A DNA stretch of 32,918 nucleotides from Ga0077527 sp049433545 (GCA_049433545.1 JBMTEY010000013.1:1-32918), one strand, 5' to 3'. Counted from the first letter of the stretch, positions 9,160 through 18,228 are shown. Numbers and translations are program-made. The notes: generated by a model not told the origin, from the sequence alone.

Positions 9160-9906
9160 ATGAGCATCGTCAGTCCCTGGCTACACCTCGGTTACGTCAT
9201 CCCGCATCTCTACACCGACATGGACGCCTACCAGTTCTATCGCGTCGCGCCCGACGGCATGATGCTGGTCACTACCGGGCTGAACCTCAAGGAATACAGC
9301 CTTGCAGCGGTCGAGACCGAACTGCCGGCGCTGTGGAAAGCCTTCGACATGCTGAAGATGAAAAACGTCGATCGCATCGCATTGAGCGGCGTGCCGGTAG
9401 CCTCGGTTCTGAATCGCAGGAAAATGCGCGAGATTCTTGACGAGGGCGCACAGCGCACCGGCATCCCCTGCGACACCGACCTCGAAGCGCATATCGCAAC
9501 GCTACAGCACTTCGGGGTCACGAAACTGGCGCTGGCCACACGCTGGCCCGAACACGTCAACAGCGCGCTGTCGAACTATCTGAAGGAAGCCGGCATCGAG
9601 GTGGTGTCGCTGCGCGCGCAGGGCCGCAGCCTCGACCAGAACAAAATCTCCAGCCCGCTCGCCGACTATGAACTGGCACTGGAACTCGGCCGTGCCGCAC
9701 TTGCCGCCGCGCCCGAAGCCCAGGCCCTGCTGCTGCCCGGTGGCCTGTGGTTCGCGATCCACGCGGTGCCGCTGCTCGAAGCGGAATTCGACAAGCCGGT
9801 GCTGCTCAACATCACTTCGACCACCTGGGCGACACTGAATGCCGCTCCGAAGCCGCTGCAGCAGAAACCTGACCCGAAATGGGGGAAGGTGATGGCAAGC
9901 CTGTAA
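9160..9906 (+). CDS. Arylmalonate decarboxylase / Asp-Glu racemase superfamily protein lacking the catalytic cysteine
   Basis: 248 residues. The overall pattern matches arylmalonate decarboxylase and maleate isomerase. The segment LLLPGGLWFAIHAVPLLE (190-207) aligns with the region holding catalytic Cys188 of Bordetella AMDase (LSCGGL), and the C-terminal PKWGKV (239-244) aligns with its PGYGRL. The cysteine position is Pro193 here. The first active-site loop reads IALSGVPVAS (73-82), with no Cys either. The only cysteine is Cys104, outside both loops. The protein therefore probably keeps the fold but either uses other chemistry or only binds a dicarboxylate. It is convergent with the CaiB gene. 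Function unknown. Confidence 0.7.
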   Translation: MSIVSPWLHLGYVIPHLYTDMDAYQFYRVAPDGMMLVTTGLNLKEYSLAAVETELPALWKAFDMLKMKNVDRIALSGVPVASVLNRRKMREILDEGAQRTGIPCDTDLEAHIATLQHFGVTKLALATRWPEHVNSALSNYLKEAGIEVVSLRAQGRSLDQNKISSPLADYELALELGRAALAAAPEAQALLLPGGLWFAIHAVPLLEAEFDKPVLLNITSTTWATLNAAPKPLQQKPDPKWGKVMASL

Positions 9907-9917
9907 ACAGCGTCGCT

Positions 9918-11105
9918 TTAAGTACGCGCCGCGACCACCTTGCCGGCGACCAGACGGTCGATGTCCTTTGCCCCCAGCCCGATGGATTCAAGCACGTCGC
10001 GGGTATGCTCACCCACTTGCGGGATGTCAATCCGCATGCCGAAGCGCTGACCGTCCATCTCGATCGGCAGCACCGGCACCTTGGTCTTGACGCCGTTGTT
10101 CAGCGTCACCGGCGTCAGGCCACCCGACGCATTGAGATGCGGATCGTCGAACAGGTCTTCCGGCTTGGCGATCGGCGCGAACGGCAAACCGAGTTTCTCG
10201 CAACGATCCATCAGTTCCTGCTTGCCCATTTTCGAGAAAATTTCGGTGACGATGGGAATGATCCGCGGCCGCGCCTCAACGCGCTGGGGGTTGGTCTTCA
10301 GTGCCGGATCGTTGAACAGTTCGGTCAAGCCAAACGATTCGCAGAACACCTTCCACTGCGTGTCGGTGACCACACCGACAAACACCAATTCACCTTCCCT
10401 GGTCTTGAAATTGTCGTAGAGCGCCCAGGCGCGGATGCGGTCGGGCATGGGTTTCACCGGCTGGCCGGTCGCAAAACCCTCGAGCATGTGCTGGGCCACC
10501 AGGAAAGCGTTGTTTTCGAACAGGGCGCTCTGCACATACTGGCCCTTGCCCGTGGCATGGCGCTGGTTCAGCGCGGCGAGTATCGCCACCGCGCCGAACA
10601 CGCCGCCCATCACGTCGTTGACCGAGGCGCCGGCGCGCAGCGGACCGAAACGCCCGCCGGTCATATAGGCCAGTCCGCCCATCATCTGCACCACTTCGTC
10701 GAGGCCGGTGCGGTGGTCGTACGGACCGGGCAGGAAACCCTTCAGCGAACAGTAGACCAGTTCAGGCTTCAGTTTCTTCAGCGCCTCATAGCCGAAACCC
10801 AGCTTGTCCATCGCGCCCGGGCGGAAGTTCTCTGTGACCACGTCGGCGCTGGCAATCAGTTTCAGCACCAGTTCGCGGCCCTCGTCCGACTTCAGGTCGA
10901 CGGCGATGCTTTTCTTGTTGCGGTTGTAGGTCGGGAAAAAGCCCGCGCCCGAGGCGGTCAGCTTGCGCGTGTGGTCGCCGTCCAGCGGTTCGACCTTGAT
11001 CACTTCTGCGCCGAGGTCGGCAAGCACCAGGCCGCAGGTCGGGCCCATCACCACGTGGCAGAACTCGATGACACGGACGCCGGCCAGCGGCAGATTCTGG
11101 GACAT
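9918..11105 (-). CDS. CaiB/BaiF family (family III) CoA-transferase
   Basis: 395 residues. Family hallmarks are VRVIEFCHVVMGP near the N terminus, DLGAEVIKVEP (30-40), NRNKKS (61-66), ENFRPG (92-97) and RTGLDEVVQMMGG (132-144), in which Asp136 is the expected catalytic residue forming an aspartyl-CoA anhydride. The enzyme moves CoA between carboxylic acids. It begins 10 bases after the HMG-CoA-lyase-like gene and is surely in its operon. That pairing fits activation of a hydroxylated dicarboxylic or branched acid as CoA ester followed by retro-aldol (lyase) cleavage. The actual acid is not readable from sequence. Confidence 0.9.
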   Translation of the reverse strand: MSQNLPLAGVRVIEFCHVVMGPTCGLVLADLGAEVIKVEPLDGDHTRKLTASGAGFFPTYNRNKKSIAVDLKSDEGRELVLKLIASADVVTENFRPGAMDKLGFGYEALKKLKPELVYCSLKGFLPGPYDHRTGLDEVVQMMGGLAYMTGGRFGPLRAGASVNDVMGGVFGAVAILAALNQRHATGKGQYVQSALFENNAFLVAQHMLEGFATGQPVKPMPDRIRAWALYDNFKTREGELVFVGVVTDTQWKVFCESFGLTELFNDPALKTNPQRVEARPRIIPIVTEIFSKMGKQELMDRCEKLGLPFAPIAKPEDLFDDPHLNASGGLTPVTLNNGVKTKVPVLPIEMDGQRFGMRIDIPQVGEHTRDVLESIGLGAKDIDRLVAGKVVAART

Positions 11106-11115
11106 GTTGGATTCC

Positions 11116-12057
11116 TTAACGTTGCAGTGAGGCGGGCACGAAGCCCTTGGTCACACCGGCCAGCGGCACATAACCGTAAAGCGGTTCGCCCGGTATGCCG
11201 GCTTCGAGGATTTTACGCAGCGCCAGCAGTTTTTCGAGATCGATGCCGGTGCGCAGCCCCATGGATTCGAGCATGAACACCAGGTCCTCGGTGACGATGT
11301 TGCCGGAAGCGCCGGGAGCGAACGGACAGCCGCCTAGCCCGCCCAGCGAACTGTCGAAAGTGGTGACGCCGACTTCCAGCGCAGCCACCACGTTGGCCAG
11401 CCCCAGGCCGCGGGTGTTGTGCAGATGCGCGCCTGACAGTTTGTCGCCGATGGCGGCGCGCACTTTTTTGAAGACACGGCGGATCTGCTCCGGGTTGGCA
11501 TAACCGGTGGTGTCCGCAAGCCCGACTTCGTCACAGCCGGCTTCGACTGAAGCCACCGCCATGCGCACCACCTCGTCCTCGCTGACCGCGCCTTCCAGCG
11601 TGCAGCCGAACACCGTCGACAGGCCGGACTCGATCACCGGGCGTTTCCCTTTCGGCAGGCTGTCACGGAAATCGCAGATCTTTTTTGCGCTGGCGATCGC
11701 CTCGTCCGGCGTCATGCGCACGTTGGCGAGGCTGTGCGCCTGCGATACGGAAATGGTCAACGTCAGTTTATGCACGCCGGCCTCCATCGCCCGCTGCGCA
11801 CCCTTGAAGTTCGGCGCCAGCGCGGCGACGTTCAGGCCTGGAATGGTCAGCGCATACGCCACCACTTCCGCGGCATCGGCCATTTGCGGGATCAGTTTCG
11901 GCGGCACGAAGGAGCACACCTCGATTTCGCGGATGCCGGCCGTGGCGGCAGCGCTGATCCAGCGTTTCTTGTATTCAGTGGGCATGAAGGCCTTGGTGTT
12001 CTGCAGGCCGTCGCGCGGCCCCACTTCGCTGATCAGGATGTCGATGTCTTCGTTCAT
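11116..12057 (-). CDS. Hydroxymethylglutaryl-CoA lyase-type enzyme (DRE-TIM metallolyase)
   Basis: 313 residues. EVGPRDGLQN (11-20) opens the TIM barrel and holds the metal Asp and catalytic Arg. GAHLHNTRGLG carries the two metal histidines, and GGLGGCPFAPGASGN includes the mobile-loop active cysteine. It would cleave 3-hydroxy-3-methylglutaryl-CoA, or a related acyl-CoA, to acetyl-CoA or pyruvate-type products. Many bacterial paralogs next to CaiB genes act on substrates other than HMG-CoA, so the symbol is left blank. First gene of a two-gene operon with the CoA-transferase. A perfect TATAAT lies about 90 bases upstream on the same strand. Confidence 0.88.
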   Translation of the reverse strand: MNEDIDILISEVGPRDGLQNTKAFMPTEYKKRWISAAATAGIREIEVCSFVPPKLIPQMADAAEVVAYALTIPGLNVAALAPNFKGAQRAMEAGVHKLTLTISVSQAHSLANVRMTPDEAIASAKKICDFRDSLPKGKRPVIESGLSTVFGCTLEGAVSEDEVVRMAVASVEAGCDEVGLADTTGYANPEQIRRVFKKVRAAIGDKLSGAHLHNTRGLGLANVVAALEVGVTTFDSSLGGLGGCPFAPGASGNIVTEDLVFMLESMGLRTGIDLEKLLALRKILEAGIPGEPLYGYVPLAGVTKGFVPASLQR

Positions 12058-12146
12058 GGTGGTGTTCAGGTTGATTGCAGAGGTTGTGCCGATACTGACA
12101 CGGCCGCCGCCGGGGTGCGAATGATGATGGCCACAGCGCCTACATT

Positions 12147-12152
12147 ATTATA
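12147..12152 (-). promoter_or_regulatory. Possible -10 element (TATAAT) for the lyase / CoA-transferase operon
   Basis: A perfect TATAAT on the minus strand next to an AT-rich repeat copy, about 90 bases before the lyase ATG. No good -35 was seen, and AT-rich DNA yields such hexamers by chance. Confidence 0.25.
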
Positions 12153-12153
12153 T

Positions 12154-12180
12154 AAATATCTGTTTTTATTAGTATTTTTG
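12154..12180 (+). repeat. AT-rich dispersed element, copy 3
   Basis: The first 17 bases match the core of copy 1 at 15 positions, and the whole 27 bases match copy 2 at 22 by eye. It directly abuts the stop codon of the rhodanese gene, between two tandem minus-strand genes, so it is not restricted to convergent gene ends. Confidence 0.6.
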
Positions 12181-13776
12181 TCATTCCGCCGGAAAGCGCC
12201 GGAAACCGAAATCGGGATCACTGGCCACCGCGTCCAGCAGTTCAACTTCCCATTTCAGGTACTCGCGCATCGCTTCCTCGACCTTGTCCTTGCGATCGAG
12301 CGCGCGGTAGCTGAGATCGTCGGGCTCGCCGGTCATGCGCGTGTCGCCGGTCTCCAGCGCAAAACCCGCAGCTGTCCACGCCGGCGTGCCGCCACTCAAC
12401 ACCCGCAGCTTCGCCGGAGTCAGCCCCGCGGCATCGGCCGCCGCCAGCCGGGCCAGGTGCTCCTCGGCGGCACTGAACACCAGCACTGGCGTCGGCGGGA
12501 TTTTCGTCAATTGATCCTTCAGGCGCGAGCGCACGACATGCCATGCGCCGGGAATGTGTCCCTCGCGATGCTGCAGGCTGGAATCGAGGTTGGCAACCTG
12601 CGCCTGCCCGGCATCGAGCAGCCGCTTCAGTTCCGCTGAGGTGATGGACGCCGCGTGCATCGCGGCGCCGTCGAGCACTGCCTGCGCCGGATGACCGCGC
12701 TCCGTGCACTCCGCCGCGCCGGCGGCGAGCACATGCACCTCCCGATGACCCATCTGCACCAGCCATGCCGCGGTCATTGTCGCGCGCACGCCGTCGCTGT
12801 CGGCGAGCACCACCACCGACGGTCGCACCGCAATGAAAGTGTCGGTGGCCTGCACCATCTGCCCACCCGGCGCATGGATCGCACCAGGGAGGTGGCCGTC
12901 TGCGTATTCCTCGGGATTGCGCACATCGAAGAGATAAGTCGTGCGCGACTTGTCCGCCTGCAGCGCGCGCAGTCGCGCGTGGTCGATGCGGCGCACGCCA
13001 AAACGTCGCGCCACCCGCTCTGCCGCCTGATGCGGCCAGCCCCTGCCGCCGTCGGGTGGCGGCGGCACCGCCTCAGTACGACCGTGATTCAACTGCAGAC
13101 CGGCGAGCTTCCAGCCCTGGGTGCCGTCGCGCAGTGCATAAACCGGGTTCGGAAAACCGGCATTGATCAGCACCTGCGCGCCGATGATGCTGCGCGTGCG
13201 TCCGCCGCAGTTGACCACGACAGTAGTCTGCGGAGATTTCACGAAGGCCGGCATCCGGTACGGCAGTTCCGCGCTCGGGCAATCGTACGCGCCCGGAATG
13301 CTGTTGCGCTTGAATTCGGCGAGCGGCCGGCTGTCGACCACCACCATGTCCTTGCCCGAATTCATCCACTCATGCAGTTCAGCCGCAGTCACTTCCGGCG
13401 GCGCATCCTCATGCTGGATGTATTCGCCGAAGGCCTTGCTCGGCACATAGACGCCGGTATACAGCCGCCCGCCCATCGCCTTCCACGCCGGTGTCCCGCC
13501 ATCGAGCACGCTGACATCGGCATATCCGCCCGCCAGCAGTTTGTCCGCGGCGCGCTGCGCCAGTCCCTCGCCGCCGTCACAGACGACGATGCGGAGATCC
13601 TTGCGCGGCAGCAACGCCGGCACGCGCAGCTCGAGCACGCTCAGCGGCACGTTGGACACCCGCAGCAGATGGCCGGTGTACGAATACACGCCCTCCTCGC
13701 GCACGTCGAGCACGGCGAGTTCGCCGCCGTCGTCGTACATGGCCCGCAGTTGCTGCGGCGAAACCGTTACCGGCAT
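12181..13776 (-). CDS. Four-domain rhodanese-like sulfurtransferase
   Basis: 531 residues with four tandem rhodanese folds. Domain 1 (about 5-105) has loop Cys66 (VVCDGGEG) and domain 2 (about 125-230) has Cys190 (VNCGGRTRS). Domain 3 (about 262-355) reads VLADSDGVR and domain 4 (about 375-475) VFSAAEEH, both lacking the loop cysteine, so they are probably structural. A charged tail follows. Active rhodaneses carry a persulfide on the loop Cys. No signal peptide. The ATG at 13776 overlaps the selenoprotein stop as TGATG; a GTG at 13803 in the same frame is less likely. The coupling suggests equal production with, and a role linked to, the selenoprotein, such as sulfur or selenium handling (inference). 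Confidence 0.85.
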   Translation of the reverse strand: MPVTVSPQQLRAMYDDGGELAVLDVREEGVYSYTGHLLRVSNVPLSVLELRVPALLPRKDLRIVVCDGGEGLAQRAADKLLAGGYADVSVLDGGTPAWKAMGGRLYTGVYVPSKAFGEYIQHEDAPPEVTAAELHEWMNSGKDMVVVDSRPLAEFKRNSIPGAYDCPSAELPYRMPAFVKSPQTTVVVNCGGRTRSIIGAQVLINAGFPNPVYALRDGTQGWKLAGLQLNHGRTEAVPPPPDGGRGWPHQAAERVARRFGVRRIDHARLRALQADKSRTTYLFDVRNPEEYADGHLPGAIHAPGGQMVQATDTFIAVRPSVVVLADSDGVRATMTAAWLVQMGHREVHVLAAGAAECTERGHPAQAVLDGAAMHAASITSAELKRLLDAGQAQVANLDSSLQHREGHIPGAWHVVRSRLKDQLTKIPPTPVLVFSAAEEHLARLAAADAAGLTPAKLRVLSGGTPAWTAAGFALETGDTRMTGEPDDLSYRALDRKDKVEEAMREYLKWEVELLDAVASDPDFGFRRFPAE

Positions 13777-15506
13777 CAGATCCGGCACTCGTCCGCTGCG
13801 CACCCCAGGTCGCGGTCCGACTCGGCGAGCAGCCGGTCAAAGGATTCCGGGGTGCGGATCAGGCGGCCCACCACCGCCGGCGAGTGCGCCTGCAGCCACT
13901 GGCTGTGCGTCGGATGGTCGCCGCCGGCGACGACGAGGATCAGGTTGTCGGGTTTCTGCGCGATCGGCCACGGATCGAGCTTGATGCTGTCGCGCGTCAC
14001 CGGATTGGCGTCGATCTCGATCCACGCCGGTCCGCCGCCGCGTTTGAGCTGCGCCATCGGAATCTTCGAATTTTCCCAGAGGAATTCGCGCAGCTTCTGC
14101 GGCGTCCAGCCGAGCTTGGCCATCATGCCCGCGACCACCGGTGAAATCAGCATCGCACCCGGCGTGCCTTTCTCCCAGCCCGACAGCGCGGCGAGATTTG
14201 GCGTGCGCATGAAATCCGCCATGCGCCACAAACCCTGGGTGACATCCTCTTCCGGCGTTTCCTTTTTCGCGCCGCGCCGGCGCACGTTGGTGACGCCGCT
14301 GGCGAAAAACACCGACACCGCGTTGCTGCCCGGCTCGAATCCGTGGCGCTGCGTCGCGTGCGGCGCCCAGCCCGCGGGCAAACTCGCCTCGTCTTCGGCG
14401 AACACCGCGTTGGTGTAGCGCATCGCACCGAAGATCGCCATGGTGCCGATGCCAGGCAGCGCGCCGCCGACGTTCTGCTGCAGCAGACGCAGCGCGCGGC
14501 CGATGCTGGCGCCTGCGGGACGTTGCGGATCGGGGCCCAAGCAGCCGAAACCGGAATTAAGACGGATGTCCTTGGCGATCGGGCCGTTGACGATGACCAC
14601 CGGGAACGGTCCGCCGGAAGTCGCCTGCAGCTGGTCGAACACGTTGGCCGGATCAAGGCAGGCTTCCACCGCCGCGATCAGCACCGGCAGGTACTCGGGC
14701 CGGCCGCCGGCCATCGCCAGCGCCACCGCGCAGGTCTCCACCGTGGTGATGCCGCCGCGTGGCGGGAACTTGCCCAGCACCTGCGTGCGCGGATAGGCCG
14801 AGCCGCGCAGGATCCAGTCGACACGCTCGCGCGTCGCCGGCCACACCGGCAGTCCGTCGCCCCACAAGTTGGTAATCAGCAGGTTGTTGGCTTTTTGCAA
14901 TGCGTCCTCATAGGTCTTGCCCTCGACGCTCAGCATCGGCAATTCGCCGTCGGCGGACTGCGCGAAGTCGGACTTCCATTTCATCAGGCCGTTGTAGAAC
15001 TCCTTCTTGCGTGCAGTGATCGCTGTCAGGTCACTGCCCGGCAGGAACATGTCGATCGGGAATGTCGCCATTGCTGCATCGGGCGCGAGCCCAAGGCCCG
15101 ACACCGCGTTTTTCATCACGCCGACAAAATCCGTCCGCGTCAGCGTGACGGTGGGGATGCCCAGTGTTTCTATCCTCGCGGCAGCACGGCCGCAAGCGGT
15201 GGCGCAGGAGCCTCAGGCCGCGTTGCCGACGATGACCGCGTCGACTCCGCTCTGCTTCACCAGCTTCGCCGTCTCCTCAGTGGGAATCAGCGCATTGCCC
15301 TGCGGATAGGCGTCGATCGGCAGCAGTTCGGCGGTCGGATAATCCGCCTTCAGCAGGTCGCGCAGCAGCGGCAGCATGCGGAAGGCCTGCCACTGCTCGT
15401 TGCTGACGAAGCCGATGCGTTTGCCTTCGAGCGTGTCTATGCGCGGCGCGAACGGCTGCGTAACTTCCAGCGCGCCGGACGGATCGTGAAATTCGAGCTT
15501 GACCAT
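13776..15506 (-). CDS. UGSC-type selenoprotein with in-frame TGA read as selenocysteine (copy 1)
   Basis: 576 residues if the TGA at 15213-15215 is Sec98. The codons are GCC-TGA-GGC-TCC-TGC, giving Ala-Sec-Gly-Ser-Cys (U98-C101). The frame is open before it (97 codons after an ATG preceded by AAGGAGGAG) and after it to 13776. The N-terminal part (IDTLEGK, then alternating strands and helices) is homologous to the same region of the gene at 23602-25326. The larger C-terminal domain has LWGDGLPVWPAT (about 214-225) and AMAGGRPEYLPVLIAAVEA. A SECIS-like hairpin follows the TGA. UGSC names a known (seleno)protein family of unsettled function; a thiol/selenol redox or nucleophilic role is inferred. 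It lies 58 bases after an MmgE/PrpD gene and is translationally coupled to the rhodanese. Confidence 0.88.
15175..15215 (-). promoter_or_regulatory. Putative bacterial SECIS element, copy 1, with its TGA (Sec) codon
   Basis: On the minus strand an 8-bp stem, CTTGCGGC / GCCGCGAG (one T-G wobble), closes a six-base loop CGTGCT at 15183-15188. The loop begins 24 bases after the TGA and has G as its second base followed by U, which fits the published bacterial SECIS pattern of a 16-37 base spacing and a guanine among the first two loop bases. Loop sequence is nearly the same in copy 2. Confidence 0.72.
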
Positions 15507-15564
15507 CGTTGAATCTCCTCCTTGGGATGTCCTGCAATTCTAAACGGAGTGCGGCGCCCCGAAC

Positions 15565-16908
15565 TCAGGCCAGCAAATCGGATAGCTCGCGAACCTGCGC
15601 AGCATCAAGCACTTCCAGGGATTCCAGCAAATCCACGATATGCGCCGCTGTTGCCGCATCGAAGCGCACCGCCAGACAATCCGCGACCTTGGCGGAATGC
15701 TGCCCGATATCCAGGGGTGCCCCCCAGAATCCCGGCGGTCGCGTGCAGGTGGCGCGATGCACACCGCCATCCCGCATGGCCACCTCGACCGTCACCTGCA
15801 TGCGGTTAAAGGCTGTCGGCAGCGCAGCGTCGGCAGTGACTTTCATCCGCGGCAACAGCGCGACCATGTCCTCGCCGAAACGGCGATGGTCATGGAAGGA
15901 ACCGATGCCCACCCTGCCGTCGAGCAGCGCGCAGGCGGCGGCATACTGGAAGCTGAACTTGCCTTCGAGTCCGGACACCGGTTGCGGCCGGTCGACGTCG
16001 GGCATCGGCGGCGTGACGATATTCACCGCGACGATATCCCGCGGATCGGCCATCACCTTGCGCGCCTCCAGCGCCGCGCTGATAGCGAAGTGTGTCGGGT
16101 ATTTTGACGGATAAAACTTGATCGCCATGCCGGGATCGCTGAAACGGAAGGGCTTGCCGTAGCCGAGCAGCATGTCGCGGTCGATGCCCTTCGGAAAAAA
16201 GGCGGCGATGAAACCCTCGCCATGACCGAGGATGTCGTCGTTCGCGGTCAGCCCGCGGGCGGCGAGCAGCGCCGCTTCCAGTCCCGCCGCGGCGGCGTTG
16301 CCGCAGTGCGTGCACTTGACCCCGTGCCCGATGTTCGCGCGCAGCGCGCCGCTGCGCGAGGCCGCGATCGCCAGCGCATGGTTAAGGCGTTCCTCGTCGA
16401 GATCCAGCAGATGGCCCGCGACGACCGCGGCACCGAACGGCCCGACGACGCCGGGCGCATGGAATCTGGAGCTTTCGCGCCGGTGGTCAACGGCCGCAAG
16501 CAGCCGGCCCTGGATTTCGAACCCCTTGGCACAGGCGGTCAGCAGCGCACGCCCGTCGAGTCCGTCGCGCACTGCCAGTGCAAATGCGACGGGCACCGTC
16601 GGCGACACGGCATGTGTCGAAGGGCTCGACATCGGTTCGAAATCGAGCACATGCATGGACACTGCGTTCGCATAGGCCGCTGAGACCGGCGACGTGCGGA
16701 AACCGAATCCCCACACGGGACATTGCTCCCGCCCGCCGAGTTCGCGCACATGCCCGGCGATCAACTGCGGTGCGGCCTCGCCGCTACCGGCCACCGCGAC
16801 GGCAATGCCATCGGCGATCAGCCGCTTTGCGGTCTGGACATCCGTCGCGGAAAATGAATCGAAGTCGGTGCCGCGGATGATGGCCGCGAGTTGCGCGGTG
16901 AGGCTCAT
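15565..16908 (-). CDS. MmgE/PrpD family protein (copy 1)
   Basis: 447 residues, usual family length. It shows the all-helical N-terminal domain pattern of 2-methylcitrate dehydratase relatives: the early LIADGIAVAVAGS, a YANAVSMHVLDFEP segment, then GALRANIGHGVKCTHCGNAAAAGLEAALLA, and the small alpha/beta domain with KFYPSKYPTHFAI. Known members dehydrate 2-methylcitrate or isomerise/decarboxylate cis-aconitate; others act on iminodisuccinate. The substrate here is unknown. It is probably the first gene of an operon with the UGSC selenoprotein (58-base gap) and the rhodanese. It is one of three divergent MmgE/PrpD genes in the window. Confidence 0.85.
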   Translation of the reverse strand: MSLTAQLAAIIRGTDFDSFSATDVQTAKRLIADGIAVAVAGSGEAAPQLIAGHVRELGGREQCPVWGFGFRTSPVSAAYANAVSMHVLDFEPMSSPSTHAVSPTVPVAFALAVRDGLDGRALLTACAKGFEIQGRLLAAVDHRRESSRFHAPGVVGPFGAAVVAGHLLDLDEERLNHALAIAASRSGALRANIGHGVKCTHCGNAAAAGLEAALLAARGLTANDDILGHGEGFIAAFFPKGIDRDMLLGYGKPFRFSDPGMAIKFYPSKYPTHFAISAALEARKVMADPRDIVAVNIVTPPMPDVDRPQPVSGLEGKFSFQYAAACALLDGRVGIGSFHDHRRFGEDMVALLPRMKVTADAALPTAFNRMQVTVEVAMRDGGVHRATCTRPPGFWGAPLDIGQHSAKVADCLAVRFDAATAAHIVDLLESLEVLDAAQVRELSDLLA

Positions 16909-16959
16909 GGCGAGTCCGGAAAAAGCCGATCTCCCGATTATGGCCGAGCGGGCGCCGCC

Positions 16960-18135
16960 TCAGTCAAACAGCGACACACCGTGGACTTCCGGAACAGTGG
17001 TCGGCCGCGACAGCGCCCCCACCCGCACGCCGAGCAGGCGGATGCGGCGGTCCAGCGGCACGCGCTTCAGGCATTCGCCCGCGGCGCGGCGAATCACTTT
17101 CACATCCTGCGTCGGAGTGTCCAGCGTCAGGTCGCGGGTCACGGTGTGGAAATTGTCGTAGCGGATTTTGAGACCTATGGTTTTCCCGGCATACCCCTTG
17201 CGCTGCAGGTCGCCGGCAACACGCTCGCACAAGGCGGTGAAAATCACGCTAAGCCGCGCCCTGTCGCGCACCGCGTGCAGGTCGTCCTCAAAGGTGGTCT
17301 CGCGGCTGATCGACTTGGGCTCGCTGTACGTCACCACCGGACGGTCGTCGCGGCCATGCGCCGCGGCATGCATCCAGGCGCCGTAGCTGTTGCCGAAATG
17401 TTCGACCAGGAATGCCGGATCAGCCTGCGCCAGTTCGCCGACCGTGTGTATGCCCAGTTCTTCCAGTTTGACGTTGGCTTTCGGCCCGATGCCGTTGATC
17501 TTGCGCACCGCCAGCGGCCACACCAGCTTGCGGATATCATCGTCACGGATCACGCTGATGCCCGCGGGTTTGTTCAGTTCCGAGGCGATTTTCGACAGCA
17601 GCTTGTTGCGGGTGATGCCGATCGAGCACGACAGCCCGGTCGCCTCGCGCACCGCGCGCTGGATGTCGGTGGCGATCGCGCGCGCCCGTGCCCACGGATC
17701 GGGCGCGCCGTCGGCGGCGCTCGCCGCCACCAGGTCGGTGAGGTCGATGTAGATTTCGTCGATGCCGCGATCCTCGACCTGCGGTGCAATAGCACGCACC
17801 GCATCCTTGAACATCCGCGAATGACGCCGGTAGGCGTCGAAATCCGCCGGCAGCAGGATGGCGTCGGGCGCGAGCTTCGCCGATTTCATCAGGCCCATGC
17901 CTGAGAACACGCCGAGTGCGCGCGCTTCATAGGTAGATGTGGTCACCACGCCGCGCCCGGTGTAGCCGCGCAGCGTGGGAAACGTGCCCGTCTCCGCTTC
18001 GTCCTGCGCGCGGCGCCGCCCACCGACCACCACCGCCTGGCCGCGCAGTTGCGGGTAACGCAGCAGCTCCACGGACGCGTAGAACGCATCCATGTCGAGA
18101 TGGGCGATGAAACGGCGGGTTGCGACGGATTCCAT
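16960..18135 (-). CDS. dinB: DNA polymerase IV (Y-family)
   Basis: 391 residues from the ATG chosen at 18135, where the family sequence begins (RFIAHLDMDAFYASVE, with two metal-binding acids). GIDEIYIDLTD carries the second acidic pair in place of the more common SIDEAYLD. The palm/fingers segment YEARALGVFSGMGLMKSAK and the thumb HhH region (VRKINGIGPKANVKLEELGIHTVGELA) are clear, and a little-finger domain ends with LLGVRVGAL. The protein performs error-prone translesion synthesis. The open frame continues upstream to 18360 but reads as unrelated sequence overlapping the divergent gene. No convincing LexA box was found upstream. No beta-clamp motif of standard form is obvious at the C terminus. 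Confidence 0.92.
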   Translation of the reverse strand: MESVATRRFIAHLDMDAFYASVELLRYPQLRGQAVVVGGRRRAQDEAETGTFPTLRGYTGRGVVTTSTYEARALGVFSGMGLMKSAKLAPDAILLPADFDAYRRHSRMFKDAVRAIAPQVEDRGIDEIYIDLTDLVAASAADGAPDPWARARAIATDIQRAVREATGLSCSIGITRNKLLSKIASELNKPAGISVIRDDDIRKLVWPLAVRKINGIGPKANVKLEELGIHTVGELAQADPAFLVEHFGNSYGAWMHAAAHGRDDRPVVTYSEPKSISRETTFEDDLHAVRDRARLSVIFTALCERVAGDLQRKGYAGKTIGLKIRYDNFHTVTRDLTLDTPTQDVKVIRRAAGECLKRVPLDRRIRLLGVRVGALSRPTTVPEVHGVSLFD

Positions 18136-18228
18136 ATTGCGACGATTATGATACTGGCCGCGGGTGACAGGGGCACGCGGTTCAGTGTCTAATCCTGCGT
18201 TCCGCAACCCGAACCACAGAATCCGATC

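Noticed and set aside
15213..15215. TGA as a true stop giving a short 97-residue protein and a separate downstream gene
   Set aside because: The downstream frame continues in register with GSC, has no ribosome site at its first possible start, and the same arrangement occurs in the homologous gene at 25006.
18136..18228. LexA/SOS box upstream of dinB (CTGG...ACAG)
   Set aside because: The half-sites are one base too far apart and the left half is CTGG, not CTGT, so it does not fit CTGT-N8-ACAG.
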